A stretch of DNA of 17,918 bases from Patescibacteria group bacterium (GTDB taxonomy: Bacteria > Patescibacteriota > Saccharimonadia > CAILAD01 > BJGX01). Shown in pieces: positions 1-7,551 of this stretch. Position 1 is the stretch's first letter. Each line of letters starts with the position of its first letter. Under the pieces are notes generated by a model. It did no database searches. It had not been told where the DNA came from and saw only the letters and a list, made by a program, of their open reading frames with translations. The stretch lies in the NCBI GenBank assembly GCA_030917065.1, contig JAUPVL010000015.1, forward strand, positions 1 to 17,918. Reading direction: 5' to 3'. The translations under genes and the position numbers were made by a program.

Positions 1-63
1 CGCTCAAAATGTAACATTAACGCGAAATATAATGGGAGGTACGAAATGAGTAATCGAACTAAC

Positions 64-86
64 AAAAAAGCCCCTGACAACAGGGG
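64..86 (-). terminator. Rho-independent terminator of tRNA-Gln
   Basis: Read on the minus strand, a six-base-pair stem CCCCTG/CAGGGG with a four-base loop is followed at once by C and then six T residues (positions 69 down to 64). It lies about 44 bases beyond the tRNA 3' end, with no gene between, so it most likely ends the tRNA transcript. Confidence 0.75.
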
Positions 87-129
87 AAATAATGAAGAAA
101 AGGAGCTAGAAATGTTATTGCGTTCTATT

Positions 130-204
130 TGGCTGGGGTGGAGGGATTCGAACCCCCGAATGGCGGCACCAAAAGCCGCTGCCTTACCACTTGGCCACAC
201 CCCA
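130..204 (-). tRNA. tRNA-Gln (anticodon UUG)
   Basis: The minus strand folds as a complete cloverleaf of 75 bases. The acceptor stem TGGGGTG pairs with CACCCCA, followed by discriminator G and an encoded CCA. The anticodon stem GCGGC/GCCGC encloses the loop TTTTGGT, which places TTG at positions 34-36, so it reads the glutamine codon CAA (and CAG by wobble). The T loop carries GGTTCGAATCC. The acceptor stem and UUG anticodon closely match the bacterial tRNA-Gln family. It has its own promoter (248-276) and terminator (64-86), and appears to be a single-gene transcription unit. Confidence 0.96.
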
Positions 205-247
205 ACGTCGGTTGTGAATACGCAATAAACGCGAATTGCACCTGCTT

Positions 248-276
248 ATTCTATCTAATAACTGTGCATATATCAA
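248..276 (-). promoter_or_regulatory. Sigma70-type promoter for tRNA-Gln
   Basis: On the minus strand a -35 box TTGATA (276 to 271) is separated by exactly 17 bases from a -10 box TAGAAT (253 to 248). Transcription would start near 241, giving a 5' leader of about 36 bases to be removed from the tRNA precursor. Its -35 box lies only 10 bases from the -35 box of the divergent plus-strand promoter. Confidence 0.6.
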
Positions 277-286
277 TATCATATGG

Positions 287-315
287 TTGCTAAAATACGA
301 TTTATTTGTTATAAT
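287..315 (+). promoter_or_regulatory. Extended -10 promoter for the two cysteine-rich genes
   Basis: On the plus strand TTGCTA (287-292) and a perfect TATAAT (310-315) are 17 bases apart, and TG at 307-308 adds an extended -10 element. Transcription would start near 322, leaving a leader of about 45 bases before the ATG at 368. No other gene lies downstream on this strand before the hairpin at 735-758, so the promoter most likely serves only the two small genes at 368 and 583. Confidence 0.7.
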
Positions 316-367
316 ATCGATGTAATTCGAACCTAGTACTTCAGCTTCGCATCTCTTAGGGGGGATC

Positions 368-544
368 ATGAAGGAGGTATGTACTCTCAGTGATCATTCG
401 GGCATCAAGGCCTGTGAACACTGCAAGATCGATACCAAAGGCATTTCGTCACACAGACGTAGGCCCAAGCGCAAGAAGGACTGCATCAAGTGTGGTGGCC
501 GTGTCGCAGTATGTAAGATCTGCGAGATGCCACTGCCAGTCTAG
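368..544 (+). CDS. Small cysteine-rich zinc-ribbon-like protein, unrecognised
   Basis: I do not recognise this 58-residue protein. It has seven cysteines: C5 plus three CXXC pairs (16/19, 39/42, 49/52). A strongly basic stretch (residues 30-37, mostly Arg and Lys) lies between the first and second pairs. Two pairs can bind one zinc ion, so a zinc-ribbon fold that contacts nucleic acid or protein is plausible but inferred. There is no signal peptide or membrane segment. The ATG at 368 follows a G-rich Shine-Dalgarno-like stretch at 358-364. Oddly, a much better Shine-Dalgarno sequence, AAGGAGGT, sits inside codons 2-4 (371-378), with no in-frame start codon soon after it. A strong promoter lies upstream and a second cysteine-rich gene follows 38 bases downstream. 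The regular CXXC spacing and the promoter support a real gene. Confidence 0.72.
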   Translation: MKEVCTLSDHSGIKACEHCKIDTKGISSHRRRPKRKKDCIKCGGRVAVCKICEMPLPV

Positions 545-582
545 TACCTACCACTCACTCTACCCATAGAGAAAGAGTTGAA

Positions 583-717
583 ATGGCTCGTGACAACTGC
601 TCGAAATGCGGCAACGAAAGTACCTGTCAGAACTGTAGCGGTAAAGGCGTGTTCTACACACCAGCCGCCAAAGAGTGCAGCCATTGTGGTGGCTCTGGCA
701 AGTGCCCCAATCAATGA
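583..717 (+). CDS. Tiny DnaJ-type zinc-finger protein (CXXCXGXG repeats)
   Basis: This 44-residue protein has seven cysteines: C6/C9, C15/C18, C32/C35 and C41. The segments at 15-22 and 32-39 both follow CXXCXGXG, the repeat of the DnaJ (Hsp40) cysteine-rich domain, which binds two zinc ions and unfolded polypeptide. There is no J-domain and no substrate-binding C-terminal domain, so it is not a DnaJ but an isolated zinc module. With seven cysteines it could complete one four-cysteine site, and a second only with another ligand such as H34. The Shine-Dalgarno is weak (GAAAGAG at 571-577). It lies 38 bases after the 58-residue cysteine-rich gene on the same strand and just before a terminator hairpin, so the two are probably co-transcribed. 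The function is unknown; a redox, metal-storage, chaperone-adaptor or translation role would be a guess. Confidence 0.72.
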   Translation: MARDNCSKCGNESTCQNCSGKGVFYTPAAKECSHCGGSGKCPNQ

Positions 718-734
718 CTAATAGTCCAATTGTA

Positions 735-758
735 AAACCCTAGAGAGATCTGGGGTTT
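735..758. terminator. Bidirectional terminator hairpin between convergent genes
   Basis: A ten-base-pair stem, AAACCCTAGA against TCTGGGGTTT with one T-G wobble, closes on a GAGA tetraloop (745-748). On the plus strand it is followed by the T-rich GATTCTTTG; on the minus strand the stem runs into TTTT. It lies between the 44-residue gene's stop (717) and the cysS stop (778), so it can serve both converging units. Confidence 0.65.
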
Positions 759-777
759 GATTCTTTGTGTCTAGGTA

Positions 778-2154
778 TTATCTTATTCTATTGACCAGTG
801 GACCGTGTTGAGTGTCAGATATTTGCAATTTGTGATCTACCTTGAGCTTTTCACGGATATTGTCAGACTCCATGTATTGCTTGTGTGCTCTAGACTTATC
901 ATAGTCACTAATCAGAGCCTTTTCTTCTGAACTTAGTGGCTTGGCGCTAAGTAGTCCCACTCCCAATATAGATTCCACGTACTCTAGCGCTTTGAGAGTC
1001 TCGTGGCTATATACTTTGCCTTCGATATGGCTAAATGCTGATAGTGCTGCAGGAGTATTGAGATCATCGGTGATAGCAAGATTGAACTGATCAATAAACT
1101 TCTTGGTCATACTACTATCATCTTTTTCGGGTAGTTGATCCTTCCAAGCAAATAGCATTTGGTCGGCATATGAAGACAGAGTATGTAGTCGGTCGGTCGC
1201 AGATTGCAATATTTGAGCACCAAAGTCCATCTGACTACGATAGTGTGCTTGCAATACAGCAAATCGAAACGCCAATGGTTCGGGCATAGCAGATAGCGTA
1301 GTGATATTGCCCAGGCTCTTACTCATCTTCTCGCCTTCTGTTTGTAAAAATTCGTTGTGTATATAGAAGTTGGCCTGCAGACCGCCACATTGCGCTATCT
1401 CGTTCTCGTGGTGTGGGAACTTCAGATCAACTCCACCGGTGTGAATATCAAATGGTTGTCCTAGATACTCAGTACTCATGGCCGAGCATTCTATGTGCCA
1501 GCCTGGTCTGCCCGGATATTGACTATCTAGCCACTCAAATTCCCAGTATGGCTCCCCTGCTTTTTTGGCTTTCCAGAGTACAAAGTCACTTGCTCCCTCT
1601 TTTTGATCTTGGTCGTCCGTAAGTCTGGCCTGTGCGTCATAGTCTACATTGACCAGCTGGCCGTATTTTTTGCCTGACTTTTGGTAGTTTTCTAGACTAA
1701 AATATATACTCCCATCACTGATATAGGCGATCTTTTCTAACAACAACTTCTTGATGAGTGCTTGCATCTGATCGATGTGGTCAGTTGCTCGTGGCAACTT
1801 TGTGATATCAGAACGGCGAATGCCTACGGTCTCTATGTCCGCTATAAAGATATCCGTGTATTTATCTGCGAGCTCACCGAGTGCCTGCATAGGCTCTTTG
1901 TCGTGATAGTCTTTGTCTATCTGGGATATCATCTTGTCATCGATGTCTGTGATGTTCATCACCCAGTTGACTTTGTATTTTTCTACATTTCTTAGTACTC
2001 TTTGCAATAAATCGTCGACAATAAAAGAACGGAGGTTTCCGATATGCACATGGTCATAGACGGTAGGTCCACAAGAGTACATGTTGACCACGCCTTTGTG
2101 AATGGGACTGAAAATCTTTTTGGATCTGGTAAGTGAGTTGTATAGTCTTAGCAT
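778..2154 (-). CDS. cysS: Cysteinyl-tRNA synthetase (class I)
   Basis: This enzyme activates cysteine with ATP and charges tRNA-Cys in the cytoplasm. The N-terminal Rossmann catalytic domain shows the class I HIGH signature as HIGN (residues 37-40) and the KMSKS loop in full (276-280). The four zinc ligands that select cysteine are all present: C28, C223 (in WHIECSAM), H248 and E252 (in FPHHENEIAQ). A helical anticodon-binding region follows. The length of about 458 residues is normal. I chose the ATG at 2154 because the family consensus begins at LRLYN and the first zinc ligand then falls at C28, as in E. coli. An ATG seven codons earlier (2175) would overlap the exonuclease gene by 11 bases. 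It is the last gene of the minus-strand series and ends at the hairpin at 735-758. Confidence 0.97.
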   Translation of the reverse strand: MLRLYNSLTRSKKIFSPIHKGVVNMYSCGPTVYDHVHIGNLRSFIVDDLLQRVLRNVEKYKVNWVMNITDIDDKMISQIDKDYHDKEPMQALGELADKYTDIFIADIETVGIRRSDITKLPRATDHIDQMQALIKKLLLEKIAYISDGSIYFSLENYQKSGKKYGQLVNVDYDAQARLTDDQDQKEGASDFVLWKAKKAGEPYWEFEWLDSQYPGRPGWHIECSAMSTEYLGQPFDIHTGGVDLKFPHHENEIAQCGGLQANFYIHNEFLQTEGEKMSKSLGNITTLSAMPEPLAFRFAVLQAHYRSQMDFGAQILQSATDRLHTLSSYADQMLFAWKDQLPEKDDSSMTKKFIDQFNLAITDDLNTPAALSAFSHIEGKVYSHETLKALEYVESILGVGLLSAKPLSSEEKALISDYDKSRAHKQYMESDNIREKLKVDHKLQISDTQHGPLVNRIR

Positions 2155-2164
2155 ATTGGTGGCA

Positions 2165-2704
2165 TTACTTTTCAAACACTATCTTTCGAAGTACTTCTGC
2201 GCTATGACGACAATCTTCTAGTGCATCGTGACTTCCTCTAGAAGGCAAGCCAAACTCTCGAAAGGTTTCTTCTGAGCGATATATCTCCCCTTTGTTCTGT
2301 CTTACAAAATGAATATATATGATCGGCCAAAGGTCCAAGATATGATAATCGTACTCCATCAAGTCATGGCCTATCGAGCTCATCATGTTCTCCAACATAC
2401 GGGCATCTAGTAGCGTCGTCCAGCAACTAATAAATAAATCCGTTCCGAACTCGTCCAAGAACTTCTGCATTACTTCATCTTGGGTTGGTGCTCCTTCGAG
2501 CATTTCTTGAGTGATTCCATGTACCTTGGAGCTACGGGGGTTGGCATCTTTTAGGTCTTGATGTATGTAGCTACTGAAGTGTTTTTTTTCCTTGAGCGTT
2601 TCTTTGTCTAGTAGCACTGCAGCTAGTTGGATGGGCATCGCCAAACTCGGCCGTCCATCGGTAGTCTCGAAATCTATCATTAATATGTCTTTTTTGAATC
2701 TCAT
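2165..2704 (-). CDS. DEDDh-family 3'-5' exonuclease (DnaQ/RNase T-like)
   Basis: This 179-residue single-domain protein has the RNase T/DnaQ exonuclease fold. The DEDDh residues are visible: D11 and E13 in DFETT (motif ExoI), D100 in LLDARML (ExoII), and H159 with D164 in HDALED (ExoIII). Such enzymes use two metal ions to remove nucleotides from 3' ends. It could proofread for DNA polymerase III, act in repair, or trim RNA; the sequence alone does not settle which. There is no polymerase or GIY-YIG domain attached. It follows recR by 46 bases and ends 10 bases before the chosen cysS start. No Shine-Dalgarno is evident; instead TATAAT-like hexamers lie 8 and 18 bases before the ATG, suggesting a very short or absent leader. 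Confidence 0.88.
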   Translation of the reverse strand: MRFKKDILMIDFETTDGRPSLAMPIQLAAVLLDKETLKEKKHFSSYIHQDLKDANPRSSKVHGITQEMLEGAPTQDEVMQKFLDEFGTDLFISCWTTLLDARMLENMMSSIGHDLMEYDYHILDLWPIIYIHFVRQNKGEIYRSEETFREFGLPSRGSHDALEDCRHSAEVLRKIVFEK

Positions 2705-2712
2705 ATCTGTAT

Positions 2713-2728
2713 ATTATACGTTATTATA
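2713..2728 (-). promoter_or_regulatory. Tandem TATAAT boxes upstream of the exonuclease gene
   Basis: Two perfect TATAAT hexamers on the minus strand (2728-2723 and 2718-2713) lie in the 46-base gap after recR. The nearer one would start transcription about two bases before the ATG. No good -35 box is seen 16-18 bases upstream of either, so this is tentative. The gap is also AT-rich, which makes such hexamers easier to find by chance. Confidence 0.35.
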
Positions 2729-2750
2729 GGCTGATTGTTTGGTCATCACT

Positions 2751-3350
2751 TCAAAAAACCTGTCTGTTGTCTAGAGCTCGCCCGAGTGTCATTTGATCGG
2801 CGTACTCTAGATCACCACCCAATGGTAGGCCATGAGCTAGTTTAGTGACTTTGACCGGTGAGTCTTGCAGTTGACGGACTATGTATAGAGCAGTTGTTTC
2901 ACCTTCTAAATTTGGATTGGTAGCTAGTATGATCTCTTCTGGCTTAGTTCTGTCTATTCTATCTAGTAGGCTCTGGATTTCTATATCATCTGGTCCAATG
3001 CCATCAATTGGGCTGATGAAGCCATGCAAGACATGGTACTTACCCTTGTACAGCCCAGTCTTTTCAATAGCAACTATATCTAGTGGCTGAGACACGACAC
3101 ATATAAGCTCGTCGGTTCTGTTGGGGTTTTCGCATATTCCGCATATCTTTTTTGTAGCAAAATTCTTACAAGTATCGCACTTGGTGATACCATCTTTTAG
3201 CTTCAATGTTGCCTCTCCTAAGGTTTTGTTGTCTTCGGTTTTTAGCAAATAAAACACCAATCGTTCGGCAGTCTTTGGGCCTATGGATGGTAACTTTGAA
3301 AACTCTTCTATTAGATTGTTGACGCTTTCTGGCAAAATTTCTGAGCTCAC
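2751..3350 (-). CDS. recR: Recombination protein RecR
   Basis: RecR works with RecO (and RecF) to load RecA on gapped single-stranded DNA during recombinational repair. Its 199 residues match the family length and domain order: a helix-hairpin-helix with LPSIGPKTAERL (20-31), a four-cysteine zinc finger (C58, C61, C70, C73), and a Toprim domain from ICVVSQP (83-89) to the LATNPNLEGETTALYI segment, followed by the HGLPLGGDLEYAD signature. The start is GTG at 3350; an AGGAC element lies about eight bases upstream. It follows ybaB by 30 bases, the usual ybaB-recR pairing. dnaX, normally the third member of this cluster, lies about 6 kb upstream, beyond the sugar-transfer genes. Confidence 0.96.
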   Translation of the reverse strand: MSSEILPESVNNLIEEFSKLPSIGPKTAERLVFYLLKTEDNKTLGEATLKLKDGITKCDTCKNFATKKICGICENPNRTDELICVVSQPLDIVAIEKTGLYKGKYHVLHGFISPIDGIGPDDIEIQSLLDRIDRTKPEEIILATNPNLEGETTALYIVRQLQDSPVKVTKLAHGLPLGGDLEYADQMTLGRALDNRQVF

Positions 3351-3380
3351 CCTCTTGTCCTATCTTTTTTTAGAAAAATA

Positions 3381-3689
3381 CTACATTCCTGGTAGATTCA
3401 TAGAGCCAGCAATTTCTTGCATCTTGACTGTGGCTTCTGCCATGAGTTCTTTGTTGGCTTGATTGATTGCTGAGATGAGCAATCTCTCTAGTCTATCTGG
3501 ATCTTGATATGCATCTTGTACTATATCAATATTTTGAATCTCGACATTCATACTAGTCGAGCTTATAGCAAGACCAGCTGTTACTTTTACATCTCCGTCT
3601 CCTGCTTCAGCTCCTATCTTCATCCTTTTGAGTTCTTTTTGAAGCTTAAGAGCCTTTTGAGCCATTTTGGCTTTGTCCATCATTCCCAT
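3381..3689 (-). CDS. ybaB: YbaB/EbfC family nucleoid-associated protein
   Basis: This 102-residue protein matches YbaB/EbfC, a dimeric DNA-binding protein that decorates the nucleoid and often accompanies recR. The N-terminal helix is rich in Met, Lys and Gln (residues 1-25). The central beta region contains VKVTAGLAISSTSMNVEI, and the C-terminal helix holds INQANKELMAEATVKM, typical of the family. A strong Shine-Dalgarno, AAAGGAGA, lies six to seven bases before the ATG. It sits 37 bases downstream of the GT-C gene and 30 bases upstream of recR. Co-transcription with recR is likely. Confidence 0.93.
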   Translation of the reverse strand: MGMMDKAKMAQKALKLQKELKRMKIGAEAGDGDVKVTAGLAISSTSMNVEIQNIDIVQDAYQDPDRLERLLISAINQANKELMAEATVKMQEIAGSMNLPGM

Positions 3690-3726
3690 GGTTTATCTCC
3701 TTTGTAACTATTTTGCAATAACAGTA

Positions 3727-5193
3727 CTATTGTACCTGATAGAGACGTACTTCGCTATACCCAGCGCTATACTGTTCCAGTAGCTTCCAGTTGTCTGGAA
3801 CAGATCGATAATAATCTTGCTCACCTGTCTTGCCAATAAGCCATACTCGCCCATTCTCAATATCATCATAAGACTCTAGATAGACTGATTTGTCATAAAG
3901 AAGCCCTGATTCTCCGTAGCCATTGGGCTTATTGATACCTGTATATAGATACATCTTTTGGTCTGACTTATTGTAATAACTACCATCAAAATACACGTAC
4001 AGCTCTGCTGCCAATACCATATCACTGGCTTGATATCCCCGGTTGAGCTGGTCCATGACAACCTGCATCTTGTGTGATGATTGTGAGTAGACGTTTCGGA
4101 TGCCAAGTATCTGTATAGACAAGATACCAAGTGCCAGTATCGATAAGATTACTTTTTTATTGCGCGATATATTTACTATTGCAACTGCTATGAGCATACA
4201 CATGCCTGCTACTACAAAAGCAAAATACCTCTCATGAAAGATAGGCTTGAATCCAGACACCAAAATAGCTATGGCTAGCGGCAAGAAACTGTATACAACC
4301 AATAGCCTACTGTAGTGGACCTTTGTCTTGTCGTTATAGATGACTACAATAACAGCTGCAATGATAGCAAGTGGGAACAGTATATATATGAAGCTGTATA
4401 GGCTCCTACCGCTATCAAAAGCAAAGAACTGCCAAATCGTATCGTGGAAGGTCCAGATGTTGGTCTTGGTAAGCCAAGAGAGCCCCTGCGCTCTTCTGAA
4501 CTGTGCTATCATGCTTGGAATCCAAGGTAAAAATAGCAACAAGGCAAATACGTTTGCCAACCACCAACGCATAGATAAGAAAATAGTCTTATTAAATCTC
4601 CAGTTGTGGGGTTTTTGTATAATCATCAAATACACCCAAAAAGATACAACAGCGAGTGCCATAAAGTAGTGGGTGTATAAACCTGCCGCTACAGCCAGAG
4701 CATAGAGCAAGTATGCCCAGTTATTCTTGGGATGATGTACCAATATAACCACGGCGTATAGAGCAAGCAGTGTGAAAACACCGAGCACTCCATACATACG
4801 TGCTTCTATAGAATAACGAATCAGAAACGGAGATAGCGCTACAAAAAAGGCTGTCAGTACGCCAGCACGAGCACCAAACATCTTTTTCACAATCAAAAAA
4901 CTCAGTGGGATTATAAGCACACCGGCAACTACACTGAGTGACCTGATAGCCGATACAGAGCTGCCAAATAACTGCATCCAATAATGCAATAGTTCGTAAT
5001 ACATCGGAGGGTGAACATCTCTGGCAGAACCAGCCCAGATCTCTATGGGTGTACGCAATGATAACATGATAGAAAAGCCCTCATCATGCCAGATGCTCGA
5101 CTTGGCAATAAGCGCCCATCTGACCACAGCTCCAACAAGTGTTGCAAGACCTACGAGTATGAAGTTTATTTTGCTTCGATGATGAACCAACAT
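3727..5193 (-). CDS. GT-C fold membrane glycosyltransferase (GT39/PMT-like)
   Basis: A polytopic membrane protein of about 488 residues with roughly ten hydrophobic segments and a soluble C-terminal part of about 110 residues. The first extracytoplasmic loop carries WHDEGFS (D37 and E38 in this numbering) and then HPPMYYELLHYW, the acidic and HPP motifs of GT-C enzymes related to protein O-mannosyltransferase. Such enzymes transfer a sugar from polyprenyl-phosphate to an acceptor outside the membrane. The sugar and acceptor cannot be read from sequence. I chose ATG 5193, which follows AGGG at seven bases and starts nine bases after the preceding gene's last base; a GTG at 5244 would add 17 residues and overlap the GT2 gene by 43 bases. 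It ends a four-gene cassette with GT2, a second GT-C enzyme and GtrA. Confidence 0.85.
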   Translation of the reverse strand: MLVHHRSKINFILVGLATLVGAVVRWALIAKSSIWHDEGFSIMLSLRTPIEIWAGSARDVHPPMYYELLHYWMQLFGSSVSAIRSLSVVAGVLIIPLSFLIVKKMFGARAGVLTAFFVALSPFLIRYSIEARMYGVLGVFTLLALYAVVILVHHPKNNWAYLLYALAVAAGLYTHYFMALAVVSFWVYLMIIQKPHNWRFNKTIFLSMRWWLANVFALLLFLPWIPSMIAQFRRAQGLSWLTKTNIWTFHDTIWQFFAFDSGRSLYSFIYILFPLAIIAAVIVVIYNDKTKVHYSRLLVVYSFLPLAIAILVSGFKPIFHERYFAFVVAGMCMLIAVAIVNISRNKKVILSILALGILSIQILGIRNVYSQSSHKMQVVMDQLNRGYQASDMVLAAELYVYFDGSYYNKSDQKMYLYTGINKPNGYGESGLLYDKSVYLESYDDIENGRVWLIGKTGEQDYYRSVPDNWKLLEQYSAGYSEVRLYQVQ

Positions 5194-5201
5194 TGCAAGC
5201 C

Positions 5202-5981
5202 CTAAGTTATTGGCTTTTTGTAACGACCGCTTATAAGACCCCACTTGATCTTCAATAAGTCTGGGAAGGTCTGAATGGCAGCCTTTAGCGCCGAGAATTT
5301 GGAGCCTGATAATTTAGTCTTGTCTGATTCACCGTGCTGAACGTCCTTCCAATCAGGTACGTTGATAGTGTCTATCTGATATCCTAGCTGACGTGCAATA
5401 GCCAGGACTTCCATATCAAAACCCCATCCTACTATGGTCTGTCTGCTAAATACTTGTCTGGCTACATCGCTTCGAAAAGCCTTAAATCCGCACTGCGTGT
5501 CTTTTATACCCGGCAATATAAGTAGTTGAACCAAAAAGTTGGCGAAAGATGACACTAGCTTGCGCAAACCAGTATGGCTCTTTTGGAGATCTCGCACGCA
5601 TATCCCTACGGGCTTATCGGCCTTTGCAAGACTCGAGACATCAGAAAGATATTTGAGTGGAGTGGCGAGATCTGCGTCCATAAACATAATGTACTCACCT
5701 GTGGCTTTTAGCATTCCTAGCTTGACTTGTTTGCCCTTGATGGCTCGTTTTGGTGGTTTTGGCCCTGCCGATATTACTTCTAGGTGTTTGATATGCTTAG
5801 AAGATTTAATAGCTTCTTTTGCTGTGCCATCTGGGCTATCGGCATCTACTACAATTACTTCGTATGTATCTTGCTTGTCTCCAAAGTATTCTTGTATTTG
5901 TTTTAGAGTATCGCCAATCCTATCTACTTCATTGTAAGTAGGGATAATTATAGATAGATTGATTGTTTTTTTATTGTCCAT
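5202..5981 (-). CDS. GT2 polyprenyl-phosphate glycosyltransferase (ALG5/DPM-like)
   Basis: This cytoplasmic-side glycosyltransferase (about 259 residues from the chosen start) has a GT-A fold. Motifs in order are IIPTYNE (12-18), DADSPDGT (46-53), the nucleotide-sugar and metal-binding DADLATP (102-108), then DTQCGFKAF and GWGFDMEVLAIARQLGY. The last two resemble dolichyl-phosphate beta-glucosyltransferase ALG5 and its bacterial relatives, which move a sugar from UDP- or GDP-sugar to polyprenyl phosphate. No C-terminal membrane domain is present, so it probably attaches peripherally. The ATG at 5981 overlaps the upstream GT-C gene by 11 bases and has no Shine-Dalgarno, suggesting translational coupling. 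An alternative ATG at 6056 would add 25 residues lying wholly within the upstream gene and is unlikely. Confidence 0.9.
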   Translation of the reverse strand: MDNKKTINLSIIIPTYNEVDRIGDTLKQIQEYFGDKQDTYEVIVVDADSPDGTAKEAIKSSKHIKHLEVISAGPKPPKRAIKGKQVKLGMLKATGEYIMFMDADLATPLKYLSDVSSLAKADKPVGICVRDLQKSHTGLRKLVSSFANFLVQLLILPGIKDTQCGFKAFRSDVARQVFSRQTIVGWGFDMEVLAIARQLGYQIDTINVPDWKDVQHGESDKTKLSGSKFSALKAAIQTFPDLLKIKWGLISGRYKKPIT

Positions 5982-7551
5982 TGGTTTGGTTTGTCTGAAA
6001 AGTATAATACAGCAATTTGTCGTTAAAGCCAGAGTAATGTGGGGTAAATTGACCACTAGGATACTTGGCCTGCAAGATATCTATAATCTCTTTGCTAGAA
6101 CTACTCTCAGGAAATATATAGAAAGCCGGCTGGTCAAGCAGAGGTTGAGACTGTAGTTTCTTGACATCCAATAGTTCATATTTAGATCGATTGTGAGTAA
6201 TATATTCTGTAGGTAGAGACTCATATCCGCCTGCTATCAAAAATTTGTTCTGGCTGTTGTTGGTATTGAGAATATAGCCTATTTGTACCATATTTTCGTT
6301 GTAAGCTTCATAAGTCATAGGATCTTGTGCCCAAGCAACAAAGTATTGACGATAGCCAATAACACCAGTCAGAAATAGTAAGAATATAACTGTAACCGCA
6401 CCAACATTGCGTGCCAATGAGTTGAGTGGAAAGGTCTTATACCAGCGCACCAAAAGATAATTGATTCCAACTGCAGCGATAGTAAACACACTTGCAGCTG
6501 TGCCAATACTTCTAAGTCCATGGGGCAATCCCTCTGCTGTCAATATGGCGGGTAGCATCATAGCGAAAAACATACCAATAACGGCAGCGTACTTCACTCT
6601 CTTAAATCTTGAAAAACATACAAGTAAGCCCAACAAAAGCATGATAGAGATAAAGGTGTTGAGGTAAGGTATTCCTGGTAAGTTGTGGCGACTGTTTTCG
6701 TCTCCATAGTAACTATATTGCATCAGAGTCTTACCGGTACTCTCCAGTAATGTCATTGCTGGATTACCGCCGTTGAGACTTGGATTCAAAAAGCTAGTCC
6801 CACCTGCTCGTGCTGCAGAATCACCAGGCTGGGTAATTATTGTAAATCCAAGCGGAGCTATCAGTATCAAAAATACACCAATACTAATAAGTATTTGCTT
6901 GATATTTGATATGACCCATTTCCTTCTTAGTAGTAGCAAGTACAAGATGCCTCCCAAGACGACCAATCCAAACATGAAAAATGCAGTATATGTATAAAAG
7001 CCCAGGGCAAATGCAGCTGATGCAGCAACGAAATACCAAGTCTTTTGAGTCTTATAGGCTCTCCCTGCGAAGAAGGCGACTAGTGCGATCATCAGCGGCA
7101 CCATGCTGGCTCTGAAGCCGTCACGGCTAATAGTAACAACCCACGGATTGACTGCCATAATAAATGAAGCAAGTAGCGCTGTTCTTCTACCGAACCAATC
7201 CTTGGTGTACAGATATACAAAAACTACGGCTAGTACTCCAAATATCGCCGGCGCCATACGCAAAGCCAATATAGTATTGCCGAGTATCTTTACGAAGAAG
7301 GCTTGAAAGAAGAAGAACAATGACTCTCTTGGCCCGTTAGTGTTGTATATGACACGTATATCTTGATTCTCTAATATCCTAAATATATCAAGTCCATTGG
7401 CGGCTTCGTCAGGATGTAGGCCTGGGGGCAATGTGTTGAGTTGGTAAAATCTAAATATTACCGCCAGCACAATAATCATAGCCAGAAGAATCGTAGCTAT
7501 GTTTTTGGATATAAAACCATATATTTTGCCTGAAGTACTATTTTTTTTCAT
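5971..7551 (-). CDS. GT-C fold membrane glycosyltransferase (GT39-like, second copy)
   Basis: A polytopic membrane protein of about 526 residues with some ten hydrophobic segments and a soluble C-terminal tail of about 110 residues. The first outer loop contains PPGLHPDEAANG with the acidic pair D48/E49, the expected catalytic region of GT-C sugar transferases using polyprenyl-phosphate donors. It also has a NGPRESLFFFFQAF segment after the first loop. It is similar in plan but not closely similar in sequence to the GT-C protein at 3727-5193, so the two may add different sugars or act on different acceptors. The ATG at 7551 overlaps the end of gtrA by 14 bases; a TTG four codons earlier is less likely. 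No Shine-Dalgarno is seen, consistent with coupled translation. Confidence 0.84.
   Translation of the reverse strand: MKKNSTSGKIYGFISKNIATILLAMIIVLAVIFRFYQLNTLPPGLHPDEAANGLDIFRILENQDIRVIYNTNGPRESLFFFFQAFFVKILGNTILALRMAPAIFGVLAVVFVYLYTKDWFGRRTALLASFIMAVNPWVVTISRDGFRASMVPLMIALVAFFAGRAYKTQKTWYFVAASAAFALGFYTYTAFFMFGLVVLGGILYLLLLRRKWVISNIKQILISIGVFLILIAPLGFTIITQPGDSAARAGGTSFLNPSLNGGNPAMTLLESTGKTLMQYSYYGDENSRHNLPGIPYLNTFISIMLLLGLLVCFSRFKRVKYAAVIGMFFAMMLPAILTAEGLPHGLRSIGTAASVFTIAAVGINYLLVRWYKTFPLNSLARNVGAVTVIFLLFLTGVIGYRQYFVAWAQDPMTYEAYNENMVQIGYILNTNNSQNKFLIAGGYESLPTEYITHNRSKYELLDVKKLQSQPLLDQPAFYIFPESSSSKEIIDILQAKYPSGQFTPHYSGFNDKLLYYTFQTNQTNGQ

Noticed and set aside
46..228. Plus-strand 60-codon open frame with a good GGGAGGT before its ATG
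   Set aside because: It runs across the tRNA terminator and antisense through the whole tRNA-Gln; its second half is the familiar false translation of an antisense tRNA (GWRDSNPR-like).
390..569. Alternative frame starting at GTG 390, eleven bases after AAGGAGGT
   Set aside because: It overlaps both cysteine-rich frame and spacer, and its composition (Ser, Arg, Ala mix without motifs) looks like a shadow of the CXXC-bearing frame.
5539..5937. Plus-strand open frame of 132 codons
   Set aside because: It is antisense to the well-supported GT2 gene and shows no domain-like pattern.
5982..6056. Upstream ATG that would add 25 residues to the GT2 protein
   Set aside because: The added region lies entirely within the preceding GT-C gene and the family core starts right after the ATG at 5981.
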